A DNA stretch of 64,000 bases from Pantoea sp. BAV 3049 (GCF_009765445.1 NZ_WHOY01000031.1:3058415-3122414), one strand, 5' to 3'; positions 50,097-58,488 are shown, counted from the first letter of the stretch. Translations and numbers: made by a program. Notes: generated by a model not told the origin, from the sequence alone.

Positions 50097-50375
50097 TGGA
50101 TGTATTAATCCTGAAAAGGCATCTGAAAATTGAGACAGGTGTTTTTTAATAACACATCATAAAAATATGCCAAAAATTTGTGTCTCATCCCATCAGCATT
50201 TCAATTAAACGACCATCGTTTGCCTCTTCTCCAGTTAGATTATCCACAAGCTTCTTCATCAGAAGCAGTATCAAGATCCTAATCCTTTGTGGCCAGGAGC
50301 AAGCCCGCGAAGGGAAGCCCGCCCCGAAAAGTGCATAACTATGCACCTCCCTAAAGTTGTACAGCTTTAAAATAA

Positions 50376-50485
50376 ACTTGTACAAATCTCAAAAACCGTC
50401 TACCTTTCTGTGCGTAACGAAATTATGCATTTGCATGGCCTCAGGAAGTGTTGCTGGGTTTCCCACTTCCCGAGGCAATTTTTTT
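50376..50485 (+). ncRNA. Candidate leader RNA or sRNA ending at a strong terminator
   Basis: TTGTAC followed 17 bases later by TACCTT could be a promoter near 50382-50410. About 35 bases downstream an interrupted stem GCCTC-A-GGAAGTG...CACTTCC-C-GAGGC (50438-50476) ends in seven T (50479-50485). The transcript would be about 70 nt, or the terminated leader of the following YmgB-like gene. Confidence 0.4.
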
Positions 50486-50505
50486 CGCTGCAAAATTATA
50501 AAAAT

Positions 50506-50572
50506 CGGGCCAGTGCGCCCGGAAATAAGCTGCTTACCTGCACGCCAGACCGCTGGCCCGGTCCGGATTTTT
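50506..50572 (+). promoter_or_regulatory. Second hairpin of the YmgB-like leader
   Basis: CGGGCCAG (50506-50513) pairs with CTGGCCCG (50553-50560), followed by GTCCGGATTTTT. The Shine-Dalgarno GGAG starts right after the T-run, so folding could affect both termination and ribosome access. Confidence 0.45.
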
Positions 50573-50582
50573 GGAGAAACAC

Positions 50583-50840
50583 ATGCAAGAGTCATCCCAG
50601 ATCAGCCATGAACTGACCCGCTATTTTAAAGCCGAAATTCAGGAAGCCCATACCGAAGTGGAAATTCTCGGTTCCGTGGTGGTGGAAATCCTGCAGAGTG
50701 GAATGCCCGTTACCAATAAAGCTCTTATTGCCCGACTGCTGCAGCGTATGGAAGGCACCAGCGATGTTATTTCTCTGGATGTGCATCGTTCGGTGCTGGA
50801 GATGGTAGTTCACCAGACTGAAGACGATCTGATCGCCTGA
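50583..50840 (+). CDS. YmgB/AriR-like small regulatory protein
   Basis: 85 residues from ATG at 50583 (GGAG six bases upstream). The sequence ISHELTRYFKAEIQEAHTEVEILGSVVVEILQSGMPVTNKALIARLLQRMEGTSD resembles YcgZ/YmgB of E. coli (YFAKANLHTQQETLGEIVTEILKDGRNLSRKSLCAKLLCRLE). All-helical, probably dimeric, and a likely connector to the Rcs pathway by family analogy. It is preceded by two terminator-like hairpins. Confidence 0.78.
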   Translation: MQESSQISHELTRYFKAEIQEAHTEVEILGSVVVEILQSGMPVTNKALIARLLQRMEGTSDVISLDVHRSVLEMVVHQTEDDLIA

Positions 50841-50847
50841 CAGCACG

Positions 50848-50873
50848 CCGCAGAACCTGTCGGGTTCTGCGGT
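50848..50873 (+). terminator. Terminator after the YmgB-like gene
   Basis: CCGCAGAACC-TGTC-GGGTTCTGCGG followed by TGGTT, eight bases after the stop codon. Confidence 0.65.
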
Positions 50874-51224
50874 GGTTAAACCGCTTTTACCCCGGAACCT
50901 TCTCTTAAATCAAACGAACCGACACCCTCTTAAACTCTACTCATTAACCGGCACTAAAAATCCTCCATACACTCAGCTATCGGGCGACATCACTTCCTGC
51001 TGTCAGGCAGGACGCAATGAAATCAGCTTATGATTAACGCCAATTAATTAAGACCATGCTAATTAAGAACATTCCTCTGGTATATCCCCAGGCTTCGTCC
51101 GATATTGCTGCTGGACGCTTGCAGGCTGCCTCAACCTGACGCTACCGTCATCATGACTGACTGGCATTGCCGATGAAAAGGAGAGCCAGATTTCCTCCCC
51201 CTCTTAACTTCTGGCAGTATTGAT
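50874..51224. other. Intergenic region without recognisable gene
   Basis: About 350 bp; it includes the repeated motif TAATTAAGA (around 51044-51067) and presumably the promoter of the small secreted-protein gene. No frame with a good ribosome site was seen. Confidence 0.4.
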
Positions 51225-51452
51225 ATGAATGGATTAAGCGTAGTGAATACTCTGATTGCCGCAGCGATTTTTATCAGCCTGCAGGCACAGGCGGAAAAAA
51301 TCACCGTATCGCTTTCTGAAGAACAGGATGGTGGGTCAGCGGGTCGTGCCTGTCTGTATGTCCATCAGGGAAAAGCAGAATACCGGCTGGTGAAACCAGA
51401 TGAGATCTGCCCGTCCAGCGTGACGCTGGACGCTTCCGCCTCCCGCACCTGA
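51225..51452 (+). CDS. Small secreted hypothetical protein
   Basis: 75 residues with a signal peptide (MNGLSVVNTLIAAAIFISLQAQA) and a short mature part with two cysteines (RACLYV and DEICPSS) that could form a disulfide. Probably periplasmic. The ribosome site is weak and no family is recognised. Confidence 0.55.
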   Translation: MNGLSVVNTLIAAAIFISLQAQAEKITVSLSEEQDGGSAGRACLYVHQGKAEYRLVKPDEICPSSVTLDASASRT

Positions 51453-51578
51453 ACGCCTTTATCAGCGCTTTTTCTTGTCTGCAAACACGTCAGGACGGCG
51501 GAAATATGGTACCTTTAGCCCACTGGCGATATTCTGACTGGCCACGTCAGAGCGTGATTAGTGACAAGGACTCAGGCG

Positions 51579-52592
51579 TTGAAAACGATCAATCTTAAGC
51601 TGCTGACCGTGGTGGCGACATTTCTGGTGATTCTGCTGCATACCGCAGCGATTCCCTTCAGCTATTTTCATCTGGCATGGTCGGTTTCGGTCATGTACGA
51701 AGTGCTTGGGCGCACCGCTTTTCCCCTGTTTCTGCTGATTGCAGGTTACTCGTCGTTAAATAAAAATGAATCGCTGCTGAGCACGTTAAAAAAACGGGTG
51801 CTGAACCTGGTGATCCCGCTGATCGCCTGGTCGATTATTTATCTGGTTTATAATGAGCAGGTCAACGCCAGCAGAGCACCGGTCAGTATTCTTGAACTGT
51901 TAAGCAGCCCTGCCTATCCGCATTTGTGGTTTATCTATACTCTGATCCTGCTGTACCTGGTGACTCCCCTGCTGAATACATTCATTCAGAACGGCAGCCA
52001 GCAAAGGGTCAATTATACCGTCACCGTCTGGTTTGTTCTTGCTTCGGTTTATATGCTGTTCGATAACGTTAAGGTAAACCTGCTGGAAGGCCATGCCATT
52101 CCCGCCCCGAGCAATATTGATATGGTGGTTTATCTGTCTGGTTTCTACATAATCGGCGGCGTGGCCAGGCGTTTTAAAATTAACCCGAAAACAACTATTG
52201 CGGCGATTATCTTCGTGCTTTCTGCAGTATTAACCGCGGTGATGACCTACTCCCTGTCCATCAGCACCTTCTCTCCCAGCAAAGTCTTCCTGTTTTATTC
52301 TGCCCCCACGCTGGTCGTGGTTTCGCTGGCCTTGTTCTTTATGCTGCTGAATGCCGGGTTCACCTATAGCAAACGGGCATTCAATATTATCCGCGCGCTG
52401 TCACGGCTGAGCCTCGGGATCTTCTTTGTCCATATCATTGTGCTGGAAACGCTGCTGCGGGTACTGAGCATCAATTTCGAAGGGTACTACTCAACGCTGA
52501 CCATCCCGCTGGTATCGCTGGTCTGCTTTATCATCTCTGCGCTGATCGTCTGGCTGCTGCGCCATATTCCCTGGGTACGCCGGATTACCTGA
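51579..52592 (+). CDS. Acyltransferase family 3 membrane protein (WecH/OafA-like)
   Basis: About 337 residues if started at TTG 51579, eight bases after AAGGA; a GTG at 51561 is the alternative. Ten or so helices; ILLHTAAIP carries the helix-1 histidine and GRTAFPLFLLIAGYSSL the conserved Arg region of acyltransferase 3 enzymes. These transfer acetyl or other acyl groups to surface glycans; WecH acetylates enterobacterial common antigen. No glycan cluster adjoins, so the acceptor is unknown. Confidence 0.82.
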   Translation: MKTINLKLLTVVATFLVILLHTAAIPFSYFHLAWSVSVMYEVLGRTAFPLFLLIAGYSSLNKNESLLSTLKKRVLNLVIPLIAWSIIYLVYNEQVNASRAPVSILELLSSPAYPHLWFIYTLILLYLVTPLLNTFIQNGSQQRVNYTVTVWFVLASVYMLFDNVKVNLLEGHAIPAPSNIDMVVYLSGFYIIGGVARRFKINPKTTIAAIIFVLSAVLTAVMTYSLSISTFSPSKVFLFYSAPTLVVVSLALFFMLLNAGFTYSKRAFNIIRALSRLSLGIFFVHIIVLETLLRVLSINFEGYYSTLTIPLVSLVCFIISALIVWLLRHIPWVRRIT

Positions 52593-52661
52593 GCAGAAAC
52601 AGAAACGGCCACTCACCGGAGCGGCCGTTCTTCCGGCAGTTTGCCGGGTTGCCACGTGCCT

Positions 52662-52892
52662 TCAGTAAGCTGCGGAGGCAAACCTGTGTGGCTGATTGAT
52701 TGCTTTCCGGGCAATCCAGTAAAGCAGAATTCTCTCTTCATCGTAGTCCTGATCTGCCATCGCTAACAGCTTGAGCGCCAGCGTGGCTTTATTAACAGGC
52801 TGTCCCGTGATACTCAGGTCAACCACCGCTTTGCCAATGATGTTACAAACTTCGTCCTCATTTGAGATCGGTAACTCAGTGTCAGTGCTCAT
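52662..52892 (-). CDS. YmgB-family-like small protein
   Basis: 76 residues from ATG at 52892 with AGGAGGAGAGA upstream. ISNEDEVCNIIGKAVVDLSITGQPVNKATLALKLLAM shares the E-x-x-(I/L)-x10-SG-x-P(V/T)(N/T)K-x-x-L pattern of the other two YmgB-like proteins in this window. The relationship is weaker than theirs and comes from pattern matching by eye. No hairpin-U-run leader is seen upstream. Confidence 0.6.
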   Translation of the reverse strand: MSTDTELPISNEDEVCNIIGKAVVDLSITGQPVNKATLALKLLAMADQDYDEERILLYWIARKAINQPHRFASAAY

Positions 52893-52967
52893 TCTCTCCT
52901 CCTGTTGTGGGTAAACAGTAAGCCTGGCAGACCTTGCGGAGATTGCCATCTCAAAGTCATCCTGCGG

Positions 52968-53558
52968 TCATATTGCTGTGCCTGTGCGTGCGTGAGGAAG
53001 ATTATCGAGAGAGTGACAGCTGTAGACCCAGGCCGGTGGCAGATTACGCAGCACTCGGGTACGGTTCCAGGCGAAGTAGCCTGAGAGCAGAGGCTCGGAC
53101 AGCGAAGTGTACTGGAACTGCACAAACACCCCTTCAGGGCTGAGCAGGGAGGCTGCCCGCTCAAGAATGCCGTGCCTGACCGGCTGCGGCAGCGACAGCA
53201 ACGGCAGACCGGAGAAAATCGCGTCATATTCACCACTCAGCGTCTCAGCCGAGGCCCCCGTCACCCGCAGGCGCGAATCGTCGATTGCTGCCAGCTTGGG
53301 ATGAAAGCGGGGATTGGTCTCAAAAGCCAGCAGCGCTGCATCCGGCCTCATGCGGGTGAGAAGATGGCGGGTCAGCACACCGTCACCGGCACCCAGCTCA
53401 GCGATGCGTTCGCAGCGGTTCCAGTCCACCGCGTCAGACATGGTCTTACACAGCGACAGAGAGGACGGCGCAATGGTGCCCGTTTTACGCGGATCGGAGA
53501 GGAATTCCTGCAAATAACCGGTTTTATCTTTGATATAGGAAAATGCAGATAACAACAT
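52968..53558 (-). CDS. Class I SAM-dependent methyltransferase (phospholipid methyltransferase-like)
   Basis: 196 residues. SAM-binding motif I is IAELGAGDGVLTRHLLTRM, the acidic motif II follows (LLAFETNPRF), and YDAIFSGLPLLSLP is the motif IV region. The N-terminus SYIKDKTGYLQEFLSDPRKTGTIAPSS is typical of PmtA/KsgA-like phospholipid N-methyltransferase relatives. Substrate unknown; phosphatidylcholine synthesis is not expected in most enterobacteria. AGAGG precedes the start. Confidence 0.8.
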   Translation of the reverse strand: MLLSAFSYIKDKTGYLQEFLSDPRKTGTIAPSSLSLCKTMSDAVDWNRCERIAELGAGDGVLTRHLLTRMRPDAALLAFETNPRFHPKLAAIDDSRLRVTGASAETLSGEYDAIFSGLPLLSLPQPVRHGILERAASLLSPEGVFVQFQYTSLSEPLLSGYFAWNRTRVLRNLPPAWVYSCHSLDNLPHARTGTAI

Positions 53559-54116
53559 AGGGTAGCCTCTGGCAAAATTGAATCCTCCCAGTAGGCCACA
53601 AGAAACTTAATGAGTTCTTAAAACCTGCTCTACAGAGTGAAAACTAAGATTAATCGCATCGAATCGCAATCCTGGTTTTAATCTCATTCATATTCCGCAA
53701 CAGCTGACAATATCGCCACACACTCCACTTTGCTTCAAAAAACGCCGCGCGTTACTAAACATGATAAAAAATAACTCAAGTGTTTATTCTTAAAAATGAC
53801 GCAACATTTTACTAACTAATGGTGCTTATTTGCAGCCAGACATCAGTCAGTATCCTTCCAGCCCCCACAGCTGTACCGCTAAGGTAATTCTGTATCTGAG
53901 CGAACTGTCTGTCCCTCTGCAGCCGCCTGGCTGTAGCCAGTCAATTCAGATACCGGAAAAGGGATATTATTGGGTCAGGATATAAACGGATCTGTTTATG
54001 TTACCAGGTTATCAGATACCAGGTAATAATGCCTTTCTGGCCCTGTTTCCAAGCCTGAAATTTAAAATTATCCTCTCGCTATTGTTACAACACACAGGCC
54101 CAGAGGGTAAATAAAA
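53559..54116 (+). promoter_or_regulatory. Long upstream region of the yjbE-like gene
   Basis: A 558-bp AT-rich region without coding frame. A sequence AGTGTTTATTCTTA (53779-53792) partly resembles an RcsAB box, and TACCAGGT is repeated directly at 54002-54009 and 54017-54024. A long control region suits an exopolysaccharide-linked gene. Binding sites are suggestions only. Confidence 0.35.
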
Positions 54117-54377
54117 ATGAAAAAAATCACCGCGATCTTTCTGTTATTAATGGTCACCGGCAGCAGCAGCGTTTATGCCGCAACAACCACCGGTGAAGCC
54201 GCAGGCAGTGCCGCGACAGCCATGTCTGACGGCAACTCAAATGCCGTGGGTGTAGGCGCAGTGGCCGCTGTACTGGGTATTGCTCTCGCCACCATGGGCG
54301 GCGGCGGTGGCGACGGCAGCGATGGTTCAACCTCCACCGGCACCACCACTACCACCACCTCTACCCTGGCTCACTGA
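54117..54377 (+). CDS. YjbE-like secreted protein
   Basis: 86 residues with a signal peptide (MKKITAIFLLLMVTGSSSVYA), then TGEAAGSAATAMSDGNSNAVGVGAVAAVLGIALATMGGGGGDGS and a Thr-rich tail. This closely resembles E. coli YjbE (VGEAAGSAATSVS...[20 protein letters not shown]), first gene of the Rcs-controlled yjbEFGH exopolysaccharide operon. Here yjbFGH do not follow; the gene is monocistronic with its own terminator. The role of YjbE is unknown. Confidence 0.75.
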   Translation: MKKITAIFLLLMVTGSSSVYAATTTGEAAGSAATAMSDGNSNAVGVGAVAAVLGIALATMGGGGGDGSDGSTSTGTTTTTTSTLAH

Positions 54378-54425
54378 TTTATTTCACCGACCAGACGAAC
54401 CCTCTGAGTTAAAGCAGTGGCAATA

Positions 54426-54452
54426 TAAAAGCAGCCCTGGGCTGCTTTTTCT
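54426..54452 (+). terminator. Terminator after the yjbE-like gene
   Basis: AAAGCAGC-CCTGG-GCTGCTTTTT, a classic stem with a five-T tail. Confidence 0.9.
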
Positions 54453-54607
54453 GTTCGCTGTCACTGTACGTTTAGCCGGACCAGCATCTGTTGCAGCAGT
54501 AATCCTGCCGGCACACTGAACCCGAGATCCCCCCGTCCAGTGCCACTACATCCGCCTCGCTCCTGACCTATACTTAACGCTGGTCTGGTACGTCAAAGGA
54601 GTGAGCT

Positions 54608-54808
54608 ATGTTGATTGGCTTCGTATTACTCGTCAGCGCCTGTGGTCATGATGCCTGTGACGCTCTGCCAGTGTCCGAGCATATTTTTCCCACCCGCGTG
54701 GCATGCCAGCGTATCGCCGATCGTATCCATGAACGGCGTCCCAATGCGGTGCTGATGTGCGGTGAGGTTTACCGTAATCAGGGTAGTGAGCAGACGAAGG
54801 TAAACTGA
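54608..54808 (+). CDS. Small cysteine-containing protein (YebW/DUF1482-like?)
   Basis: 66 residues: a short hydrophobic start (MLIGFVLLVSACGHDACDAL), then HIFPTRVACQRIADRIHERRPNAVLMCGEVYR. Four cysteines and general layout recall DUF1482 proteins such as YebW, but the match is weak. AAAGGAGTGAGCT precedes the ATG, a good ribosome site. Confidence 0.55.
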   Translation: MLIGFVLLVSACGHDACDALPVSEHIFPTRVACQRIADRIHERRPNAVLMCGEVYRNQGSEQTKVN

Positions 54809-54876
54809 CCGGCAGGAATAAATGAGCACCGGATGCTGAAAATTCTGAACAGCCAGTAGCGGTTTATGACCTCTGA

Positions 54877-55179
54877 TTAATGCTGCTCTTCCGCATCTGA
54901 ACCGGCCTTCTCATCAACGTAGCGGGTGACCGCCAGCAGACGATTAACGTGCGTCAGCAACAAATCGATGTCGGACTGCAGGAAAGTCTGACCATTGCTG
55001 GAAGCGGCCACGATAGCATTCTGGATGTTCTCAGAAATATTATTCGGCCCCTCTTTTCCGGCGGTGAGCAACAGCGCTGCCAGCAGCAAAGACTGTGCTT
55101 CAACTTGCGCCGTCAGCTCTTTAGCATCCACATCCATTTTTGCCAATTTCATTAAAATATCGATCACTAATTGCTTCAT
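54877..55179 (-). CDS. IraP-like anti-adaptor family protein, second copy
   Basis: 100 residues from ATG at 55179 with GGGGCGGAAT upstream. MKQLVIDILMKLAKMDVDAK-ELTAQVEA...ALL parallels IraP ([28 protein letters not shown]...ALL), and NISENIQNAIVAA aligns with NISVAMETAA. The C-terminus is longer and acidic. It could stabilise RpoS under another stress or act on another RssB-like adaptor; this is inference from similarity to IraP. Confidence 0.72.
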   Translation of the reverse strand: MKQLVIDILMKLAKMDVDAKELTAQVEAQSLLLAALLLTAGKEGPNNISENIQNAIVAASSNGQTFLQSDIDLLLTHVNRLLAVTRYVDEKAGSDAEEQH

Positions 55180-55472
55180 ATTCCGCCCCTTAATGTTTGT
55201 CACTGAAATTACCATCATGCCCGGTAGTGAGCAAACAGTTTATAGCGTAAAACGCATTCAGACTTTTTAATATTTACAAAAAATAACTCAATACTTTCAG
55301 CTTGTTAGATGGCGCATCAGTAAAAGCCTGTGAAGATTTTTCTGAAAAAAGTCGACCGGCTGGCGAAGCCCCTGTTTTCAGCTAGATTTACTAAGCCAGC
55401 GTCCCACAGCAATGGCGCAGGTAAACTTTAAAAAACTCAAAATCACTAAAAAAACGGAGAGGTAAATCCGTC

Positions 55473-55724
55473 ATGGATAAAGCACATTTTTATGAGCGGC
55501 TGATGCGCTGGCAGCACCTGCGCTTCAATGACGTTGTGTTACGTGAACGTCCCGACACACCAGCATGGAACAAAAAGTACGAAATTTACATCCAGGATAA
55601 CACTCGCCTGTCCGCGCAGTTGTATATCCGCACTACCCAGCCCGACGAAAATTCGGTACTGGTGATGGAGCAGTACCTTGGCTGGCTGAGCGAGTACAGC
55701 GTTAGGCAAAATGCGCAAAGTTAA
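55473..55724 (+). CDS. Hypothetical protein (83 aa)
   Basis: An 83-residue soluble protein, MDKAHFYERLMRWQHLRF..., with NKKYEIYIQDNTRLSAQLYIRTTQPDENSVLVMEQYLGWLSEY. It seems to be a helix-strand-helix protein. The ribosome site is GGAGAGG, though rather far from the ATG. No family recognised. Confidence 0.6.
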   Translation: MDKAHFYERLMRWQHLRFNDVVLRERPDTPAWNKKYEIYIQDNTRLSAQLYIRTTQPDENSVLVMEQYLGWLSEYSVRQNAQS

Positions 55725-55850
55725 CCGATTCACTGCCGGGATCTCTCCGGCAGTTATTTCCCCCTCAGCTTCTCCATTTCCCCTCTCCCTGAAATTTAAT
55801 TTCGTCGTTTTCCTACCAAAATGACCAGCGTAGAGTAAATTTATTACTAG

Positions 55851-55866
55851 TGTGACTTGCATCACA
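55851..55866 (+). promoter_or_regulatory. CRP-cAMP site of the sugar porter gene
   Basis: TGTGACTTGCATCACA is a perfect match to TGTGA-N6-TCACA, ending 36 bases before the GTG start. Catabolite control of the sugar porter is strongly predicted. Confidence 0.85.
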
Positions 55867-55902
55867 CCACAACCACAATAATTAGATAGCAGGGAGTAAC
55901 TT

Positions 55903-57357
55903 GTGACTGATACATCGAACAGCGGGCAATCCGGCACCGCGGCAAGCTCGCCGCAGTCGACCGAACCGCTGGTAAAAGTAATTGCGTTTATTGCCACACT
56001 TGGGGGATTGCTGTTTGGCTATGACACCGGAGTGATTGCCGGCGCTCTGCTTTTCATGAAGCATGATTTGCATCTGACTTCGCTGACCACCGGCATGGTG
56101 ACCAGCTTCCTGATCCTCGGTTCCGCCATCGGAGCCATCTTTGCCGGGCGCGTGGCTGACCGCTTTGGCCGCAAAAAAATCATCCTGGTCATGGCGGTAA
56201 TCTTTATGATCGGCTCGCTGGGCTGCGCTATGGCACCCAACGTGGTTATTATGATCCTCTTCCGCTTTATCCTCGGCCTGGCCGTGGGTGGCGCAGCTGC
56301 GATCGTGCCAATCTATATTGCCGAAATCGTTCCCGCCAACCGCCGCTGGCAGTTTGTCACGCTGCAGGAATTGATGATCGTTTCCGGCCAGTTGATTGCT
56401 TACACCAGTAACGCAGCGATTAACGAAATCTGGGGTGGTGAAACCACCTGGCGCTGGATGCTGGGCGTCGCCTGTGTGCCTGCGGTGATTTTATGGGTAG
56501 GAATGCTGTTCCTGCCGGATACACCGCGCTGGTACGCCATGCATGGCCGCTACCGTGAAGCGCGTGACGTGCTGGAGCGTACCCGCCACTCACGGATAGT
56601 CGAGCGTGAAATGGGCGAGATCCGTCAATCGATGGACTCAAAAAGCCAGAAGAACGCCCGCCGTCAAAAAACTATCTCGGTCTGGATGAAGCGTCTGGTG
56701 GCGCTGGGCATCGGTATCGCCATGCTGCAGCAGCTTTCTGGCGTGAACACCATCATGTTTTACGCGCCAACCATGCTGCAGGCTACCGGGCTGGGTACCA
56801 ACGCCTCGCTGCTGGCGACCATTGCCAACGGCGTGATCTCGGTGATCATGACCTTTGTCGGCATCATGCTGCTCAGCCGCTTCGGCCGCCGTCCGCTGCT
56901 GCTGGTCGGACAGATTGGCTGTACCTGTACGCTGCTGACTATTGGCCTGCTGACGTGGCTGATGCCGGAGACCGTTAACGGCCATCCCGACGTATTGCGC
57001 AGCTATCTGGTGCTGGCAGGCATGCTGGTGTTCCTGTGCTTCCAGCAGGGCGCGCTGTCGCCGGTCACCTGGCTGCTGCTGTCGGAAATGTTCCCGATGC
57101 GCATTCGCGGCATGGCCAACGGCATTTCGGTCTTTGCCATGCAGATGACTAACTTCTCAATTGCCTTTATGTTTCCGATCCTGCTGGAAGCCTTTGGCCT
57201 GACGATGACCTTCTTCGCGTTCGCCGCGATTGGCGTTGCAGGTGGGATTTTCGCGGTGATTTTTGCGCCGGAAACCCAGGGCAAAACGCTCGAGCAGATT
57301 GAAAAACACTTCAAAAAGCACCTGCAGGACGATCCGGCGCCGCAAACCAGCAGCTGA
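55903..57357 (+). CDS. Sugar porter family MFS transporter
   Basis: 484 residues starting at GTG (GGGAG six bases upstream). Twelve helices with sugar-porter signatures: GGLLFGYDTGVIAGAL, GRVADRFGRKK, the PETQG-type motif APETQGKTLEQIE at the end, and QQLSGVNTIMFYAPT in helix 7. Closest in style to proton symporters of the XylE/GalP/IolT type. The sugar (hexose, pentose or inositol) cannot be assigned. Monocistronic and CRP-linked. Confidence 0.9.
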   Translation: MTDTSNSGQSGTAASSPQSTEPLVKVIAFIATLGGLLFGYDTGVIAGALLFMKHDLHLTSLTTGMVTSFLILGSAIGAIFAGRVADRFGRKKIILVMAVIFMIGSLGCAMAPNVVIMILFRFILGLAVGGAAAIVPIYIAEIVPANRRWQFVTLQELMIVSGQLIAYTSNAAINEIWGGETTWRWMLGVACVPAVILWVGMLFLPDTPRWYAMHGRYREARDVLERTRHSRIVEREMGEIRQSMDSKSQKNARRQKTISVWMKRLVALGIGIAMLQQLSGVNTIMFYAPTMLQATGLGTNASLLATIANGVISVIMTFVGIMLLSRFGRRPLLLVGQIGCTCTLLTIGLLTWLMPETVNGHPDVLRSYLVLAGMLVFLCFQQGALSPVTWLLLSEMFPMRIRGMANGISVFAMQMTNFSIAFMFPILLEAFGLTMTFFAFAAIGVAGGIFAVIFAPETQGKTLEQIEKHFKKHLQDDPAPQTSS

Positions 57358-57470
57358 GGATCACCGCGTGCCAGGGACGGCACCCTTTACCTCTTTCTTT
57401 AATCATCATCTTATAGAGCGATCGGCCAAAGGCTGCCAGGCTTACCGTTTGCTATTCGAAAGGAAAGTCT

Positions 57471-57668
57471 ATGTTCAAATTTCTGTTCGCGCTGTTTTCC
57501 AGTCCGGAATCACTGTTGCAGGTAATGAGCCAAAGCGACGTCGAAGAGTCGATTGAAGAGGGCGAGCGTATCATCATTGATGAGGATGGCAGCGCCGCCG
57601 TAAACATTTCCAGCAACGAAGTGCATGAAGACTTCTCCCGTCACGTCAATGCGCTGAAAAGGGCCTGA
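57471..57668 (+). CDS. Hypothetical small acidic protein, first gene of a two-gene operon
   Basis: 65 residues, MFKFLFALFSSPESLLQVMS..., with a hydrophobic first third and an acidic body (EESIEEGERIIIDEDG). AAAGGAAAG gives a good ribosome site. It ends one base before the next gene's ATG. No family recognised; coupling suggests it works with the membrane protein that follows. Confidence 0.7.
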   Translation: MFKFLFALFSSPESLLQVMSQSDVEESIEEGERIIIDEDGSAAVNISSNEVHEDFSRHVNALKRA

Positions 57669-57669
57669 G

Positions 57670-58440
57670 ATGGGAACGGCAATATTTATGGTTCTGATGG
57701 TCTGCGGTTACTGGTATACCAGCCGTGACCTGACCACCCGCTTCAAAATCAAACGCTCTTTTGGTTGGGACGTCTACTTTCTGGTGGCGCTCTACGGCTG
57801 CATCTTCGTTCTGCAGGGCTTGATTGCGACCGGACTGATCTGGCTGCTGCTGTTAGGCTTTTCTGCGTTAATGAATGCCCTGCCGCAGGTTGATGGTGGC
57901 CTGTATCATCACTGGCAGATGGAATTTATGACCTGGAGCTTTCTGGGGATACAGGCTCCGGTGGTGATCATGCTCTCCTTCGCCGTGGTATTTTGCATCT
58001 ACCGCTCCAACTGGTCGGGTAGTGCACGGCTGAACAGTAGTAATCGCAAGAAGTTGTACAAAAAACTTTCCCGCGCGAACGGCGTGGAAGGCTTGCTGTT
58101 CCAGTGTATGGACGAAGGCGAACTGGCATGGGTGACGTTGAAATCGCGGCGCATCTACATTGGTATGATCCACACCGCGTCTTATGAAAATACGTCAACG
58201 TCCAATCTGGTGCTGATCCCGATGCTCAGCGGCTACCGTGACGGCAAGACCCTGAACCTGTCCATCGAACATAACTATGCAAAATGGTACGCAGAACACA
58301 ACATCACGCTGAACTCTGAGCCGAAATCAGCGATGGCTTTTCGCAAGGTGATTATGCTGGATCAGATTGAAAGCTTGTCGTTGTTTGATGCAGCCAGCGC
58401 CAGTGCGCTGGCACTGGACGCTGAAGAAAAACTCGCCTGA
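57670..58440 (+). CDS. Hypothetical inner-membrane protein with a soluble C-terminal domain
   Basis: 256 residues with three hydrophobic segments (about 2-18, 38-63 and 90-114) followed by a basic linker and a ~130-residue cytoplasmic-type domain: RANGVEGLLFQCMDEGELAWVTLKSRRIYIGMI, IPMLSGYRDGKTLNLSIEHNYAKWY and KVIMLDQIESLSLFD. I do not recognise the domain; the 'WVTLKSRRIYIG' segment recalls phage-type membrane-associated proteins that share a beta-rich fold, but that is weak. It is coupled to the 65-residue gene. Confidence 0.75.
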   Translation: MGTAIFMVLMVCGYWYTSRDLTTRFKIKRSFGWDVYFLVALYGCIFVLQGLIATGLIWLLLLGFSALMNALPQVDGGLYHHWQMEFMTWSFLGIQAPVVIMLSFAVVFCIYRSNWSGSARLNSSNRKKLYKKLSRANGVEGLLFQCMDEGELAWVTLKSRRIYIGMIHTASYENTSTSNLVLIPMLSGYRDGKTLNLSIEHNYAKWYAEHNITLNSEPKSAMAFRKVIMLDQIESLSLFDAASASALALDAEEKLA

Positions 58441-58443
58441 AGT

Positions 58444-58488
58444 CCTGCTGACGCAGAGTTCCCCGCTTGTGGGTTCTGAGTCAGCAGG
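58444..58488. terminator. Long hairpin between convergent genes
   Basis: CCTGCTGAC and GTCAGCAGG enclose CAGA...TCTG and CCC...GGG pairs, giving an interrupted stem between the membrane-protein gene and crcB. Confidence 0.6.

Noticed and set aside
50185-50385. A 66-codon minus-strand frame ending MKKLVDNLTGEEANDGRLIEMLMG-like
   Set aside because: The C-terminal part looks protein-like but I could not place it, there is no ribosome site, and it lies in a decayed AT-rich patch; too weak to list.
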